Source: CAZGSN01 sp964371655 (GTDB taxonomy: Bacteria > Desulfobacterota > Binatia > HRBIN30). From it: DNA of 11,938 nt. Both the position numbers and the translations under genes were made by a program. The notes under the pieces are model-generated. The model made no database searches and had not been told where the DNA came from. It saw nothing but the letters and a program-made list of their open reading frames with translations. Within the stretch, counting starts at the first letter, position 1. The number at the start of each line of letters is the position of its first letter. Where the stretch lies: assembly GCA_964371655.1 (NCBI GenBank), contig CAYJOD010000139.1, forward strand, positions 1 to 11,938, given 5' to 3'. Below are positions 1 to 6,501 of the stretch, in pieces.

Positions 1-11
1 CGGCGTGATTC

Positions 12-32
12 GCGCCGGCAAGATGCCGGCGC
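12..32. repeat. GC-rich palindromic hairpin repeat
   Basis: The arms GCGCCGGC (12-19) and GCCGGCGC (25-32) form a perfect 8-bp stem around the loop AAGAT, followed by CTCCCAGG. It lies upstream of the AtuA-family gene. From memory, the string GGCAAGATGCCGGCGCTCCCAG is a recurrent intergenic element in several environmental phyla, but only one copy is visible here. It has no T-tract, so it is not a canonical intrinsic terminator. Confidence 0.55.
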
Positions 33-126
33 TCCCAGGCATATCCTCCGTCAGCACCTCGTCGTGGCCCTGGCGATCGTCGCTTCGGTGGTTGACTGGC
101 GGCTGTCGACCGGAAAGAAGAGAGAC

Positions 127-1887
127 ATGAACGACGTGCTTCGCATTGCCAACTGCAGTGGTTTCTACGGCGACCGCCTCAGCGCCGCGCGCGAGATGGT
201 GGAGGGTGGACCGATCGACGTGCTCACCGGAGACTACCTGGCCGAGCTGACGATGATGATCCTGTTCAGGGATCGCATGAAGAATCCGGAGGCCGGGTTC
301 GCTCGCACCTTTTTGCGTCAGATGGAACAGGTTCTGGGAACCTGCGTGCAGCGTGGGATCAAAGTCGTCGTCAACGCCGGTGGCTTGAACCCGTCGGGAC
401 TGGCTGCGGAGATGCGCAAGCTGGCGGACCGGCTCGGGGTGAAAGCGACGATCGCTCACATCGAAGGCGACGACTTGCTCGGGCAACTCCCGGCGCTGCA
501 GGAATCCGGTGTCGAGCTGCGCCATCTCGACAAGGACATACCGCTTTCGGCGCTCAAGGCGCAGATCGTGACGGCGAATGCCTACCTCGGAGGTTGGGGG
601 ATCGCCGAAGCATTGAAGCGCGGCGCCGACGTCGTGATCTGCCCGCGCGTCACCGACGCAGCCTTGGTGGTCGGTCCCAGCGCCTGGAAGTTCGACTGGA
701 AGCGCGACGATTGGGATCGTCTCGCCGGCGCGATTGTGGCCGGGCACATCATCGAATGCGGCGCACAGTGCACGGGCGGAAACTACTCCTTCTTCAAGGA
801 AGTCCCCGACATCGATCGCATCGGCTTCCCCATCGCCGAGATGCACGGCGACGGTAGCTTCGTGATTACCAAGCACACGGGTACGGGCGGGCTGGTCTCG
901 GTGGCTACGATCACGGCGCAACTGCTGTACGAGATTCAGGGGCTGCGCTACCTCAACCCCGATGCGACGGCGCGCTTCGATTCGATCCGCCTCAGCCAGG
1001 AAGCTGAGAACCGGGTGCTCGTCAGCGGCATCAAGGGCGAGCCGCCGCCGGCGTCGACGAAGGTGTGCATCAACTACTTGGGTGGGTACAAGAACTCGAT
1101 GACCTTCATCCTCGCCGGGCTCGACATCGAGGCAAAGGCGAAGCTCGCCGAGGAAACATTCTGGAAGCTAGTCGGCGGTAGACAGCAATTTGCCGAGACG
1201 GCGGTCCGGTTGATCCGCTCCGATCGTACCGATCCACACACGAATGAGGACGCGTTCGCGTACCTGCAGGTTACCGTGAAGGACCCCGACGCGACCAAGG
1301 TCGGCCGCGCCTTCAGCAACAAGGTGATCGAGATGGCGTTGGCGAGTTATCCCGGCTTTTGTGTGACCACACCGCCGACCGACGGCGGTCCCTTCGGAGT
1401 CTATTGGCCGGCAACGGTACCGTCGCAACGCATCGAGCAGGTCGTGGTGCTCGACGAGCAGCGTCTGGCTATCGAACCGGTGTCGCCGCCTTCCAAGCTC
1501 GCGGCGGTCGAGACGCCGAAGGTCGCACTTCCAGCCGTACCCAGCGGGCCGACGGAACGCCTGCCGCTCGGCACCCTGTGCGGGGCGCGTTCGGGAGATA
1601 AGGGCGGCAATGCGAATGTCGGCTTGTGGGTCAAGAACGCCGCGGCGTACGCGTGGTTGGCGAACTATCTGAGCATCGAGAAATTCCGCCAGCTGCTGCC
1701 GGAGGCGGAGAAGCTACGGGTCGAACGCTGTGAGCTCCCCAACTTGCTCAGCCTCAACTTCATTGTGGTCGGCCTGCTCGGCGACGGTGTCGCCGCCTCG
1801 ACGCGCAGCGATCCGCAAGCCAAGAGCTTGGGTGAGTACGTGCGCGCGAAAGTCGTCGACATCCCGCGTGCGTTGCTCGCCGGCTAG
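127..1887 (+). CDS. AtuA-family (DUF1446) acyclic terpene utilisation-like protein
   Basis: This is a cytoplasmic protein of 586 residues. The start is ATG at 127, because the product then begins MNDVLRIANCSGFYGDRL, the usual N-terminus of the family, and a purine-rich stretch (GGAAAGAAGAGAGAC) lies just upstream. A GTG at 64 would add 21 residues that do not look like the family. The large N-terminal DUF1446 domain (about 1-450) contains GDYLAELTM, NAGGLNP, ADVVICPRVTDAAL and the Gly-rich HTGTGGLVSVAT. The C-terminal AtuA-like domain (about 477-586) has the hallmark ARSGDKGGNANVGL. The founding member, AtuA of Pseudomonas, belongs to the citronellol/geranyl-CoA catabolism cluster, but its exact reaction is not settled. 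No other atu genes (geranyl-CoA carboxylase, acyl-CoA dehydrogenases) are visible, so a terpene role here is only inferred. The family call is secure, the substrate unknown. Confidence 0.93.
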   Translation: MNDVLRIANCSGFYGDRLSAAREMVEGGPIDVLTGDYLAELTMMILFRDRMKNPEAGFARTFLRQMEQVLGTCVQRGIKVVVNAGGLNPSGLAAEMRKLADRLGVKATIAHIEGDDLLGQLPALQESGVELRHLDKDIPLSALKAQIVTANAYLGGWGIAEALKRGADVVICPRVTDAALVVGPSAWKFDWKRDDWDRLAGAIVAGHIIECGAQCTGGNYSFFKEVPDIDRIGFPIAEMHGDGSFVITKHTGTGGLVSVATITAQLLYEIQGLRYLNPDATARFDSIRLSQEAENRVLVSGIKGEPPPASTKVCINYLGGYKNSMTFILAGLDIEAKAKLAEETFWKLVGGRQQFAETAVRLIRSDRTDPHTNEDAFAYLQVTVKDPDATKVGRAFSNKVIEMALASYPGFCVTTPPTDGGPFGVYWPATVPSQRIEQVVVLDEQRLAIEPVSPPSKLAAVETPKVALPAVPSGPTERLPLGTLCGARSGDKGGNANVGLWVKNAAAYAWLANYLSIEKFRQLLPEAEKLRVERCELPNLLSLNFIVVGLLGDGVAASTRSDPQAKSLGEYVRAKVVDIPRALLAG

Positions 1888-2100
1888 TGACGCGTCTCGG
1901 AAATTCGCAAGCGAGCGCCGAATGGGTACCCACAAGGGGTACCCCTACCGCCGAAATCCATGCCGATTGTAGGGGCAACCCTTGTGGTTGCCCATGCTTG
2001 CTGCGAGTCGGACCGACCGGAGCGGGATCCGCGCGACACGCTGCTGATTGTTTCGGAGCAGCTGGTCCTCTATTTTCCGCAATGCAGGAAGGGGTATGCG
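1888..2100. other. Intergenic region with inverted hairpin pair
   Basis: This 213-bp gap contains no convincing gene. It holds a pair of inverted 25-bp hairpin elements (1924-1993). The rest is the leader of the following small gene, ending in a purine-rich Shine-Dalgarno-like GCAGGAAGGGG at about 2085-2095. Confidence 0.7.
1924..1993. repeat. Inverted pair of 25-bp hairpins with compensatory changes (REPIN-like)
   Basis: The left element (1924-1948) folds as GGGTACCC, loop ACAAG, GGGTACCC, then CTAC. The right element (1969-1993) is its inverted counterpart: GTAG, then GGGCAACC-type arms around the same ACAAG loop read on the minus strand. A 20-bp spacer separates them. The elements match at 21 of 25 positions, and the four differences form exactly two base pairs of the stem (T-A to C-G at pair 4/18, C-G to A-T at pair 6/16), so both 8-bp stems stay perfect. 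The geometry resembles REPIN elements (paired inverted REPs) mobilised by REP-associated tyrosine transposases. No such transposase is in the window. Confidence 0.75.
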
Positions 2101-2304
2101 ATGGTTCGTTTCTTTTGTGATCGTTGTGAAGTCGAGGTCGAAGGGCAGCAAGATCTGATGTCGTTTACAGCCGAGGTCGGCGACGTCACGGTGGCGGCGT
2201 GGCGAACGCGGCGCGACCTGTGCGTGAAGTGCCTCGAGGAGACCAAGGACATGGTGTCGAAGTTCTTCGCCAAGGTCATGGTCAAGCCGCGACGCACGGT
2301 GTAG
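2101..2304 (+). CDS. Small two-CxxC hypothetical protein (zinc-ribbon-like)
   Basis: A 67-residue protein. The ATG at 2101 is preceded by AGGAAGGGG at suitable distance, which decides this start over upstream in-frame codons; an earlier start would translate the repeat region. It has CDRC at residues 6-9 and CVKC at about 41-44, separated by a stretch predicted to be mostly beta strand, and a basic C-terminus. This four-cysteine arrangement fits a small zinc ribbon that binds one metal ion. No signal peptide or membrane segment is present, so it is probably cytoplasmic. It is not recognised as a named family. The neighbours (AtuA-like upstream, exported cupin 79 nt downstream) give no clear functional hint. 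Confidence 0.72.
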   Translation: MVRFFCDRCEVEVEGQQDLMSFTAEVGDVTVAAWRTRRDLCVKCLEETKDMVSKFFAKVMVKPRRTV

Positions 2305-2383
2305 CGCGCGACTGGAAATCAGATCGGAACAGAGAGAAGCCCTGGTTCGCGATCGACGCAGCGAGCGTATTTGCCGCGGGAAC

Positions 2384-2833
2384 ATGAAGATGCGCGCCGG
2401 CATCCTGGCTGGTTGTCTGTGCTTCTGCGCCGGGAGTGGGTGCTGGTCGCCGCCGCAGCGCGCGATCGTAACGCTGCCGGCGACAGCAGCTTCCGACGTC
2501 GATGCACTGTTGCGTCAGTATCCGCTCGCGGCAGAGGAGAACATTCGTTCGGTTGCCCTCGGCAGCGCCGGGGCGTTGAGCCTGCACCTGGTCCAAATTC
2601 GCCATGGCGAAGCCGCGCATGTACACGCAAGCCATGACCTGGTCGTCACCTTGATGCGCGGTGAGGGAGTCCAGCATCTCGATGGACGCGAGCAGCGCAT
2701 GCGCGCCGGCGACGTCGCCGTGGTCCCGCGCGGCACGCCACACTTCTTCGTCAACACCGGCAGCGACCCGGCGGTGGCGTTCGTGGCCTTCACCCCGCCG
2801 TATGATGGCAAGGATCAGCTGCCGGTGCAGTGA
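2384..2833 (+). CDS. Exported single-domain cupin protein
   Basis: A 149-residue product with a short basic and hydrophobic, cysteine-rich N-terminus (about 1-20, ending CAGSGC), which suggests export. Cys20 could be a lipoprotein anchor, but the residues before it are not a good lipobox, so lipidation is doubtful. A single cupin barrel occupies about 55-137. Cupin motif 1 is H79-V-H81 with Asp85 where the fourth metal ligand is usually Glu. Motif 2 reads GDVAVVPRGTPHFFVN (109-124) and matches the consensus G-x5-PxG-x2-H-x3-N, with His120 as ligand. A mononuclear metal site is therefore likely, but cupins have many functions and the substrate cannot be inferred. ATG 2384 is chosen; ATG 2390 is a near alternative giving a protein two residues shorter. 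Confidence 0.85.
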   Translation: MKMRAGILAGCLCFCAGSGCWSPPQRAIVTLPATAASDVDALLRQYPLAAEENIRSVALGSAGALSLHLVQIRHGEAAHVHASHDLVVTLMRGEGVQHLDGREQRMRAGDVAVVPRGTPHFFVNTGSDPAVAFVAFTPPYDGKDQLPVQ

Positions 2834-2960
2834 GGGAAGGTTCGAGGGCTGGTGGGAGAGGCCTCCGTGCCTGCCGTGCATCTACGGAAGCACCCATTCC
2901 GCTGACCGCTTGCTTACGCGCGCGGCTCTGACACGGCAAACACCTGCGCATCTCGACCTG

Positions 2961-2982
2961 AGCCGCGACCGTCAGGGAGCGG
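2961..2982. repeat. Short hairpin element with tandem G-A mismatch geometry
   Basis: The sequence AGCCGCGACCGTCAGGGAGC plus GG folds as CCGC (2963-2966), GA, CC, loop GTCA, GG, GA, GCGG (2979-2982). This is a stem interrupted by a symmetric GA/GA tandem mismatch and capped by a four-base loop. From memory, AGCCGCGACCGTNAGGGAGCGG recurs between genes in Planctomycetes, Acidobacteria and related metagenomic genomes. Only one copy is present in the window. Confidence 0.5.
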
Positions 2983-3025
2983 TGATTCGTGGGATCTCCA
3001 CGCCCTCAGCCCGAAAACATCAATT

Positions 3026-3178
3026 GGAACCGCGGATGGACACGGATTCACGCGGATTGCCGGTACTTCGGCTCGCGTACGCAAGTATCGAAATGTGTCG
3101 AGACACCGAGGACCGATCAGCAATTTCCCCAAGCTCCTCTTGCTCCATCCGTGTCCATCCGCGTTCATCCGCGGTTCA
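3026..3178. repeat. Inverted pair of 10-bp-period CGGAT repeats
   Basis: The left copy (about 3026-3058) is a run of decamers: ACCGCGGATG, GACACGGATT, CACGCGGATT. The right copy (about 3144-3178), read on the minus strand, gives CCGCGGATGA, ACGCGGATGG, ACACGGATGG. The shared core is ACnCGGATn every 10 bp, about one helical turn. The two arrays face each other across about 85 bp of unrelated sequence. From memory this belongs to a widely scattered GC-rich intergenic repeat known from several phyla. Confidence 0.7.
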
Positions 3179-3271
3179 ACTGTTCTTTCCCGGCTCAGTC
3201 TCTGCGGCGAGAAGGGCCTCGCGTTTCTGAGCTGCTTCCTTGCGTGATCAGCACTTGCTAGATTTCGAACC

Positions 3272-3709
3272 ATGGCAATCCCACAAACTACTCCAACAGA
3301 GGCCCAGCGACTGCTGCAACAGGGCCATCGTTACATCGACGTGCGCACCGAGATGGAGTTCGCGAAGGGACATCCGGCCACGGCGGTGAACGTTCCGGTG
3401 GCGATTCCAGACCCGCGCACGCAGCAAATGGTGCTCAACCCAGATTTTCTCAAAGTCGTCGAGGCGAATTTTCCGAAGCAACAACCCATCGTCCTTGGCT
3501 GTCAGTCCGGCGGCCGCTCGCAACGCGCCGCCGAAATGATGGCCGCGGCCGGCTACACCAGCGTCGCCAACATGCAGGGCGGCTTCGGCGGCGGCATTGA
3601 TCCGATGACCGGCACCGCCGTTCCCGGCTGGGTGCAGTGCGGCCTCCCGGTGTGTGGCAAGTGCGCGCCGGGAGAGTCGTACGACGAGCTGTGCACGAAG
3701 CCTTCCTGA
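3272..3709 (+). CDS. Rhodanese-like sulfurtransferase with cysteine-rich tail
   Basis: A 145-residue cytoplasmic protein with a single rhodanese domain at about 5-122. It has the N-terminal strand YIDVRT (21-26, the Asp and Arg typical of rhodaneses) and the active-site loop CQSGGR (77-82), with Cys77 as the persulfide-carrying nucleophile. Rhodaneses transfer sulfane sulfur between donors and acceptors such as cyanide, thiols or partner proteins. After the domain, a short tail adds four cysteines (123, 128, 131, 141; CGLPVCGKC then ELC), which is unusual for a one-domain rhodanese and could bind metal or relay persulfide. It is first in a tight operon: the adenosyltransferase starts 5 nt after its stop, and an MBL-fold hydrolase follows. 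Rhodanese and MBL-fold persulfide dioxygenases often act together, which supports a sulfur role. Confidence 0.92.
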   Translation: MAIPQTTPTEAQRLLQQGHRYIDVRTEMEFAKGHPATAVNVPVAIPDPRTQQMVLNPDFLKVVEANFPKQQPIVLGCQSGGRSQRAAEMMAAAGYTSVANMQGGFGGGIDPMTGTAVPGWVQCGLPVCGKCAPGESYDELCTKPS

Positions 3710-3714
3710 GCGCG

Positions 3715-4344
3715 ATGGCGATCCGAATTACTCGCGTCTACACGCGCACCGGAGATAACGGCGAGACCGCCCTGGTGGGGGGTAAGCGCGTCGCTAAGGA
3801 CGCGCTGCGAATCGAAGCCTATGGGACCGTGGATGAGCTCAACGCCATTCTCGGGCTGGCGCGTGTGTTCAACGCCGACGCCACCGCGAGGGCGGCGCGC
3901 GTACGCATCGACGACATCCTCAAGCGCTTACAAAATGAGCTTTTCGATTTGGGCAGCGAGTTGGCAACGCCGCCGGAGGCCGCCTACGAAGGTATGTTCC
4001 GGGTCGCCGAGGCCGACGTGACTGCACTCGAGGAGCTGATCGACGAGTGCCAGAAGGATCTTGAGCCACTCAACTCCTTCGTCTTGCCGGGCGGTGGGAA
4101 GGTCGGTGCATTTCTGCACCAGGCGCGTACGGTCTGCCGCCGCGCCGAACGCATCGTCCTGCGCCTGACACGCGAGGAAGAGGTCGGTACGTGGCCATTG
4201 CGCTACCTGAACCGCTTGAGCGACCTCCTTTTCGTTCTGTCTCGCTGGGCGGCCAAACAAGACGGACAGTCTGAATCGTTGTGGGAGCGCGGCCTGCGCG
4301 GGCACGAGCGTCACACACCAAGCAAGGGCGCCGGGGGTAAGTAG
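3715..4344 (+). CDS. Cob(I)alamin adenosyltransferase, PduO/MMAB type
   Basis: A 209-residue cytoplasmic enzyme that transfers the 5'-deoxyadenosyl group of ATP to cob(I)alamin, giving adenosylcobalamin. The ATG at 3715 is chosen because the product then starts MAIRITRVYTRTGDNGETAL, the family N-terminus with its ATP-binding loop (10-20); a longer frame from 3637 would overlap the rhodanese gene. Further hallmarks are YGTVDELNA (36-44), FVLPGG (122-127), the arginine-rich ARTVCRRAER (137-146) and RYLNRLSDLLF (163-173). Length fits the family. It is the middle gene of the operon, with 5 nt to the rhodanese and 1 nt to the MBL hydrolase, so it is probably translationally coupled. No adenosylcobalamin-dependent mutase lies in the window; methylmalonyl-CoA mutase is the usual client. 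Confidence 0.95.
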   Translation: MAIRITRVYTRTGDNGETALVGGKRVAKDALRIEAYGTVDELNAILGLARVFNADATARAARVRIDDILKRLQNELFDLGSELATPPEAAYEGMFRVAEADVTALEELIDECQKDLEPLNSFVLPGGGKVGAFLHQARTVCRRAERIVLRLTREEEVGTWPLRYLNRLSDLLFVLSRWAAKQDGQSESLWERGLRGHERHTPSKGAGGK

Positions 4345-4345
4345 G

Positions 4346-5026
4346 ATGGGATCGCTTTATCTGAAGCAGCTGCAGCTGGGGCCGATGCAGAACTTTGTCT
4401 ACGTCGTCGCCGACACGACCACCCGCGATGCGGTGGTCATCGACCCGGCCTGGGATATCGATCACTTGGTGAGCGTCCTCGAAGCCGACGATCTCAAGCT
4501 GAAGGCGGCGCTGATTACGCACTTTCATCCGGATCACCTTGGCGGCGACTTCATGGGGCGACACATCCAAGGCGCGGCGGAGCTTCTCGAAAGAAATTTC
4601 CCGATCAAGGTCTACATCCACAAGAGCGAGGCCGACTTTGCGCAGGGCATCGCCCACCTGTCGGAGAGCGATATCATCCGCACCGACGGCAGCGAAGACC
4701 TGCAGATCGGCGAGCTCAGCCTGCGCTTCCTGCATACCCCTGGGCACACACCGGGCTCGCAGTGCTTTCTGGTCAACGGCAACTTGATCTCCGGCGACAC
4801 GCTCTTCGTCGGCGGTTGCGGCCGCGTCGATCTGCCCGGCAGCAACCCCGAGCAAATGTATGACAGCCTGGTAAACAAGCTGAAGCAGCTCCCCGAGGAG
4901 ACCGTGCTCTACCCGGGACACAACTACGCACACGCTCCGAGCTCCACGATCGGCGAGGAGAAGCGCCGCAACATGTATATGCGCTTCGAGCGCGTCGAGG
5001 ACTTCCTTGGCCTGATGGGGTACTGA
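4346..5026 (+). CDS. MBL-fold metallo-hydrolase (glyoxalase II / persulfide dioxygenase-like)
   Basis: A 226-residue cytoplasmic protein with all metal-ligand motifs of the glyoxalase II branch of the metallo-beta-lactamase fold: THFHPDH (58-64), HTPGHTPGS (130-138, His134), SGDTLF (149-154, Asp151) and GHNY (191-194, His192). The GGCGRVDLPGSNPEQMYDSL segment (156-175) occurs both in GloB-like hydrolases and in ETHE1-type persulfide dioxygenases. The sequence alone does not tell a two-zinc thioesterase from a one-iron dioxygenase. Linkage to a rhodanese makes persulfide chemistry attractive, but this is inference. The ATG lies 1 nt after the upstream stop and is preceded by a G-rich stretch inside the upstream gene, so translation is probably coupled. 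Confidence 0.92.
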   Translation: MGSLYLKQLQLGPMQNFVYVVADTTTRDAVVIDPAWDIDHLVSVLEADDLKLKAALITHFHPDHLGGDFMGRHIQGAAELLERNFPIKVYIHKSEADFAQGIAHLSESDIIRTDGSEDLQIGELSLRFLHTPGHTPGSQCFLVNGNLISGDTLFVGGCGRVDLPGSNPEQMYDSLVNKLKQLPEETVLYPGHNYAHAPSSTIGEEKRRNMYMRFERVEDFLGLMGY

Positions 5027-5084
5027 CTACGGCAGGTGTTGGGGGCAGGATGCTGCGTCGGAATCCTCAAGTCTGAAGCCAGCC

Positions 5085-5480
5085 ATGCCGACGCGACCCG
5101 CGGTAGATCTGTTCGTCTACGGCACGCTCATGCACGAGCCGATTCAGCGCCAACTGTTGGGGCGGCCGATCAAGAGCGCCACGGCGACCTTGTTCGGGTT
5201 CAACCGGGTGGAGAACCCGGGCTCGTACCCCTACGTCTCTCGCCGCGTGGGCGGACGTGTTGATGGACTCTTGCTGCGGGCGCTTTCCGCCACCGACATT
5301 GCCGTTCTCGATCAATATGAGGACGAAGGACGGCTGTACCTACGCGAGCCGGTGACGGTGCGAGTGGGCGCGATCGACCAGGCGGCGTACACGTACGTCG
5401 GTGTGGTCGACAGGCTGCGGCGCATCCGCCGTTCTCATTTCGACATGAATCGTGAAGCCCTGCGCCGGCTTTGTCCATAA
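5085..5480 (+). CDS. Gamma-glutamylcyclotransferase (AIG2-like) family protein
   Basis: A 131-residue cytoplasmic protein of the AIG2/GGCT fold. It opens with the diagnostic FVYGTLM (10-16), whose YGTL loop binds the gamma-glutamyl substrate. It carries LDQYEDEGRLYLREPV (75-90), where Glu79 is the likely catalytic acid, and ends with a strand containing YTYVGV. Relatives release 5-oxoproline from gamma-glutamyl amines, amino acids or glutathione, but many bacterial members have unknown substrates. It begins 58 nt after the MBL-fold gene on the same strand, so it may belong to the same transcript. If so, it would add a second thiol/glutathione-type activity to the operon. The ribosome-binding site is weak. 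Confidence 0.88.
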   Translation: MPTRPAVDLFVYGTLMHEPIQRQLLGRPIKSATATLFGFNRVENPGSYPYVSRRVGGRVDGLLLRALSATDIAVLDQYEDEGRLYLREPVTVRVGAIDQAAYTYVGVVDRLRRIRRSHFDMNREALRRLCP

Positions 5481-5748
5481 ACCCCGGCCTACGCCACGAA
5501 AGGTTCGGTGCCCCTCTCCCGCACTACCTGCGGGAGAGGGAGAAGGGTGAGGGATCGTTTTTGCAAAGCGCACGTACGCAAAGGCATTTTGATCCCTCAC
5601 CCTCCGCCCTCTCCCACAAGTGATGTGGGAGAGGGAACTGCCTGCAGTCCGCCGTTCGGGCGGATCTGCGGCTTCGTGGGCAAAGCCCCCTGCGCCAGAG
5701 ACGTCAAAGCCTGAAGCCTGACGTCTGAAGCCCGAGGCCGGGGCCTTC
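5481..5748. other. Convergent intergenic region with hairpin pair
   Basis: A 268-bp gap between the converging GGCT-like gene (+) and SDR gene (-). It contains the inverted hairpin pair at 5512-5635, whose stable stems could limit read-through from both sides, although no hairpin is directly followed by a T-run (a TTTTT lies at 5558-5562, about 18 nt after the first stem). Near 5709-5732 there are three short imperfect copies of CCTGAAG/TCTGAAGCC. No gene is credible here. Confidence 0.65.
5512..5635. repeat. Inverted pair of CCCTCTCCC hairpins with extended flanks
   Basis: The left hairpin (5512-5540) has arms CCCTCTCCCGCA and TGCGGGAGAGGG with loop CTACC. The right hairpin (5607-5635) has arms CCCTCTCCCACA and TGTGGGAGAGGG with loop AGTGA. 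Both have a perfect 12-bp stem and a 5-nt loop. The one stem difference is a compensated pair (G-C against A-T at pair 10/20); the other differences are in the loop. The inner flanks GGGTGAGGGATC (5545-5556) and GATCCCTCACCC (5591-5602) are exact inverted repeats, so the whole block is one composite palindrome. This type of CCCTCTCCC...GGGAGAGGG element is common between genes in many bacteria. Confidence 0.8.
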
Positions 5749-6501
5749 CTACCGCGGTATCCCCATACCTCCATCGATGACGATCACCTCGCCGGTGACG
5801 AGATCGTTGCCGACTAGCTCGATCACCAGGCGCGCGACGTCCTCGGCGCTGCACACTTTCTTTAGCAACGACTTCTCGGTCGCCATTTGCTTCACTTGCT
5901 CATAGGCGGGCGTCTCCTGCCACCAGCGCGTGTCGATGAAGCCGGGGGCCACCGCGTTGACGCGAATCTCCGGTGCGAGCGCACGCGCCAGAGCGAGGGT
6001 CATCATGTTCAGCGCGCCTTTCGAGGCAATGTACGGCACCGAGCTGCCGATCGCATAGACACCGGCAACGCTCGATACGTTTACGATCGCGCCGCCGGCC
6101 TTGCGCAGTGCGGGCAGCGCCGCCCGGATGCACTGGAAGGGACCCTTGAGGTTGACGCCGAGGACGTGTTCCCACACCGCATCGGTGACGCCCTCCATAT
6201 CGTCGTGGGCGATGAACGCCGTCGCTCCGGCATTATTGACGAGCACGTCGAGGCGCCCGAGCTCGGCGACGCCGCGCGCCACCATCGATCGAACCGCAGC
6301 ATCGTCGGCAACATCTGCCTGAATTGGAATCGCGCGCACGCCGAGCAGTCGGCACTCAGCCGCCGTCGCCTCCGCTTCGGACTCAGACTTCGAATAGTTG
6401 ACGACGACGTGGCAACCCTGCCGCGCCAAACCGACGGCCACAGCCCGGCCCGTGCCTACGGCCGCGCCGGTAACGATGGCGACTTTCTCGTGCAGATCCA
6501 C
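5749..6501 (-). CDS. SDR-family NAD(P)-dependent oxidoreductase (FabG-like)
   Basis: A 250-residue classical short-chain dehydrogenase/reductase. It has the Rossmann glycine motif TGAAVGTG (11-18), ADV with Asp63, NNAG (89-92), Asn117, Ser143/Ser144 and the catalytic YIASK (Tyr157, Lys161), then VNAVAPGFIDT (181-191) and a C-terminal IDGGMG. The second strand ends in NYSKS rather than Asp, which favours NADP(H). Such enzymes interconvert carbonyl and alcohol groups; 3-oxoacyl reduction (FabG-like) is one option but the substrate is not set by sequence. The start is GTG, preceded by a full AGGAGGT (6505-6511) at rather short spacing; the overlapping upstream GAGG gives a normal distance. It stands alone, convergent with the GGCT-like gene. 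Confidence 0.93.
   Translation of the reverse strand: MDLHEKVAIVTGAAVGTGRAVAVGLARQGCHVVVNYSKSESEAEATAAECRLLGVRAIPIQADVADDAAVRSMVARGVAELGRLDVLVNNAGATAFIAHDDMEGVTDAVWEHVLGVNLKGPFQCIRAALPALRKAGGAIVNVSSVAGVYAIGSSVPYIASKGALNMMTLALARALAPEIRVNAVAPGFIDTRWWQETPAYEQVKQMATEKSLLKKVCSAEDVARLVIELVGNDLVTGEVIVIDGGMGIPR

Larger units (their letters stand above)
2834..3271. other. Long intergenic region holding two repeat families
   Basis: This 438-bp gap lies between the cupin gene and the rhodanese operon. It contains one short hairpin element (2961-2982) and an inverted pair of decamer-array repeats (3026-3178). I see no credible gene; open frames here lack ribosome-binding sites and run through the repeats. 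The promoter of the downstream operon must lie here or between the repeats and 3272, but no clear -35/-10 pair stands out. Confidence 0.7.

Noticed and set aside
64..126. GTG 64 as the start of the AtuA-family gene
   Set aside because: The extra 21 residues are unlike the family, and the ATG at 127 has a purine-rich leader and gives the conserved N-terminus.
2282..2881. A 199-residue minus-strand open frame opposite the cupin gene
   Set aside because: It is antisense to a gene with both intact cupin motifs and shows no domain of its own.
4070..4933. A 287-residue minus-strand open frame opposite the adenosyltransferase and MBL genes
   Set aside because: It spans two well-recognised genes on the other strand; GC-rich DNA commonly leaves such antisense frames open.
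5512..5562. Canonical intrinsic terminator for the GGCT-like gene
   Set aside because: The stem is strong, but the T-run lies about 18 nt beyond it; the element is better explained as a repeat, though it may still hinder transcription.
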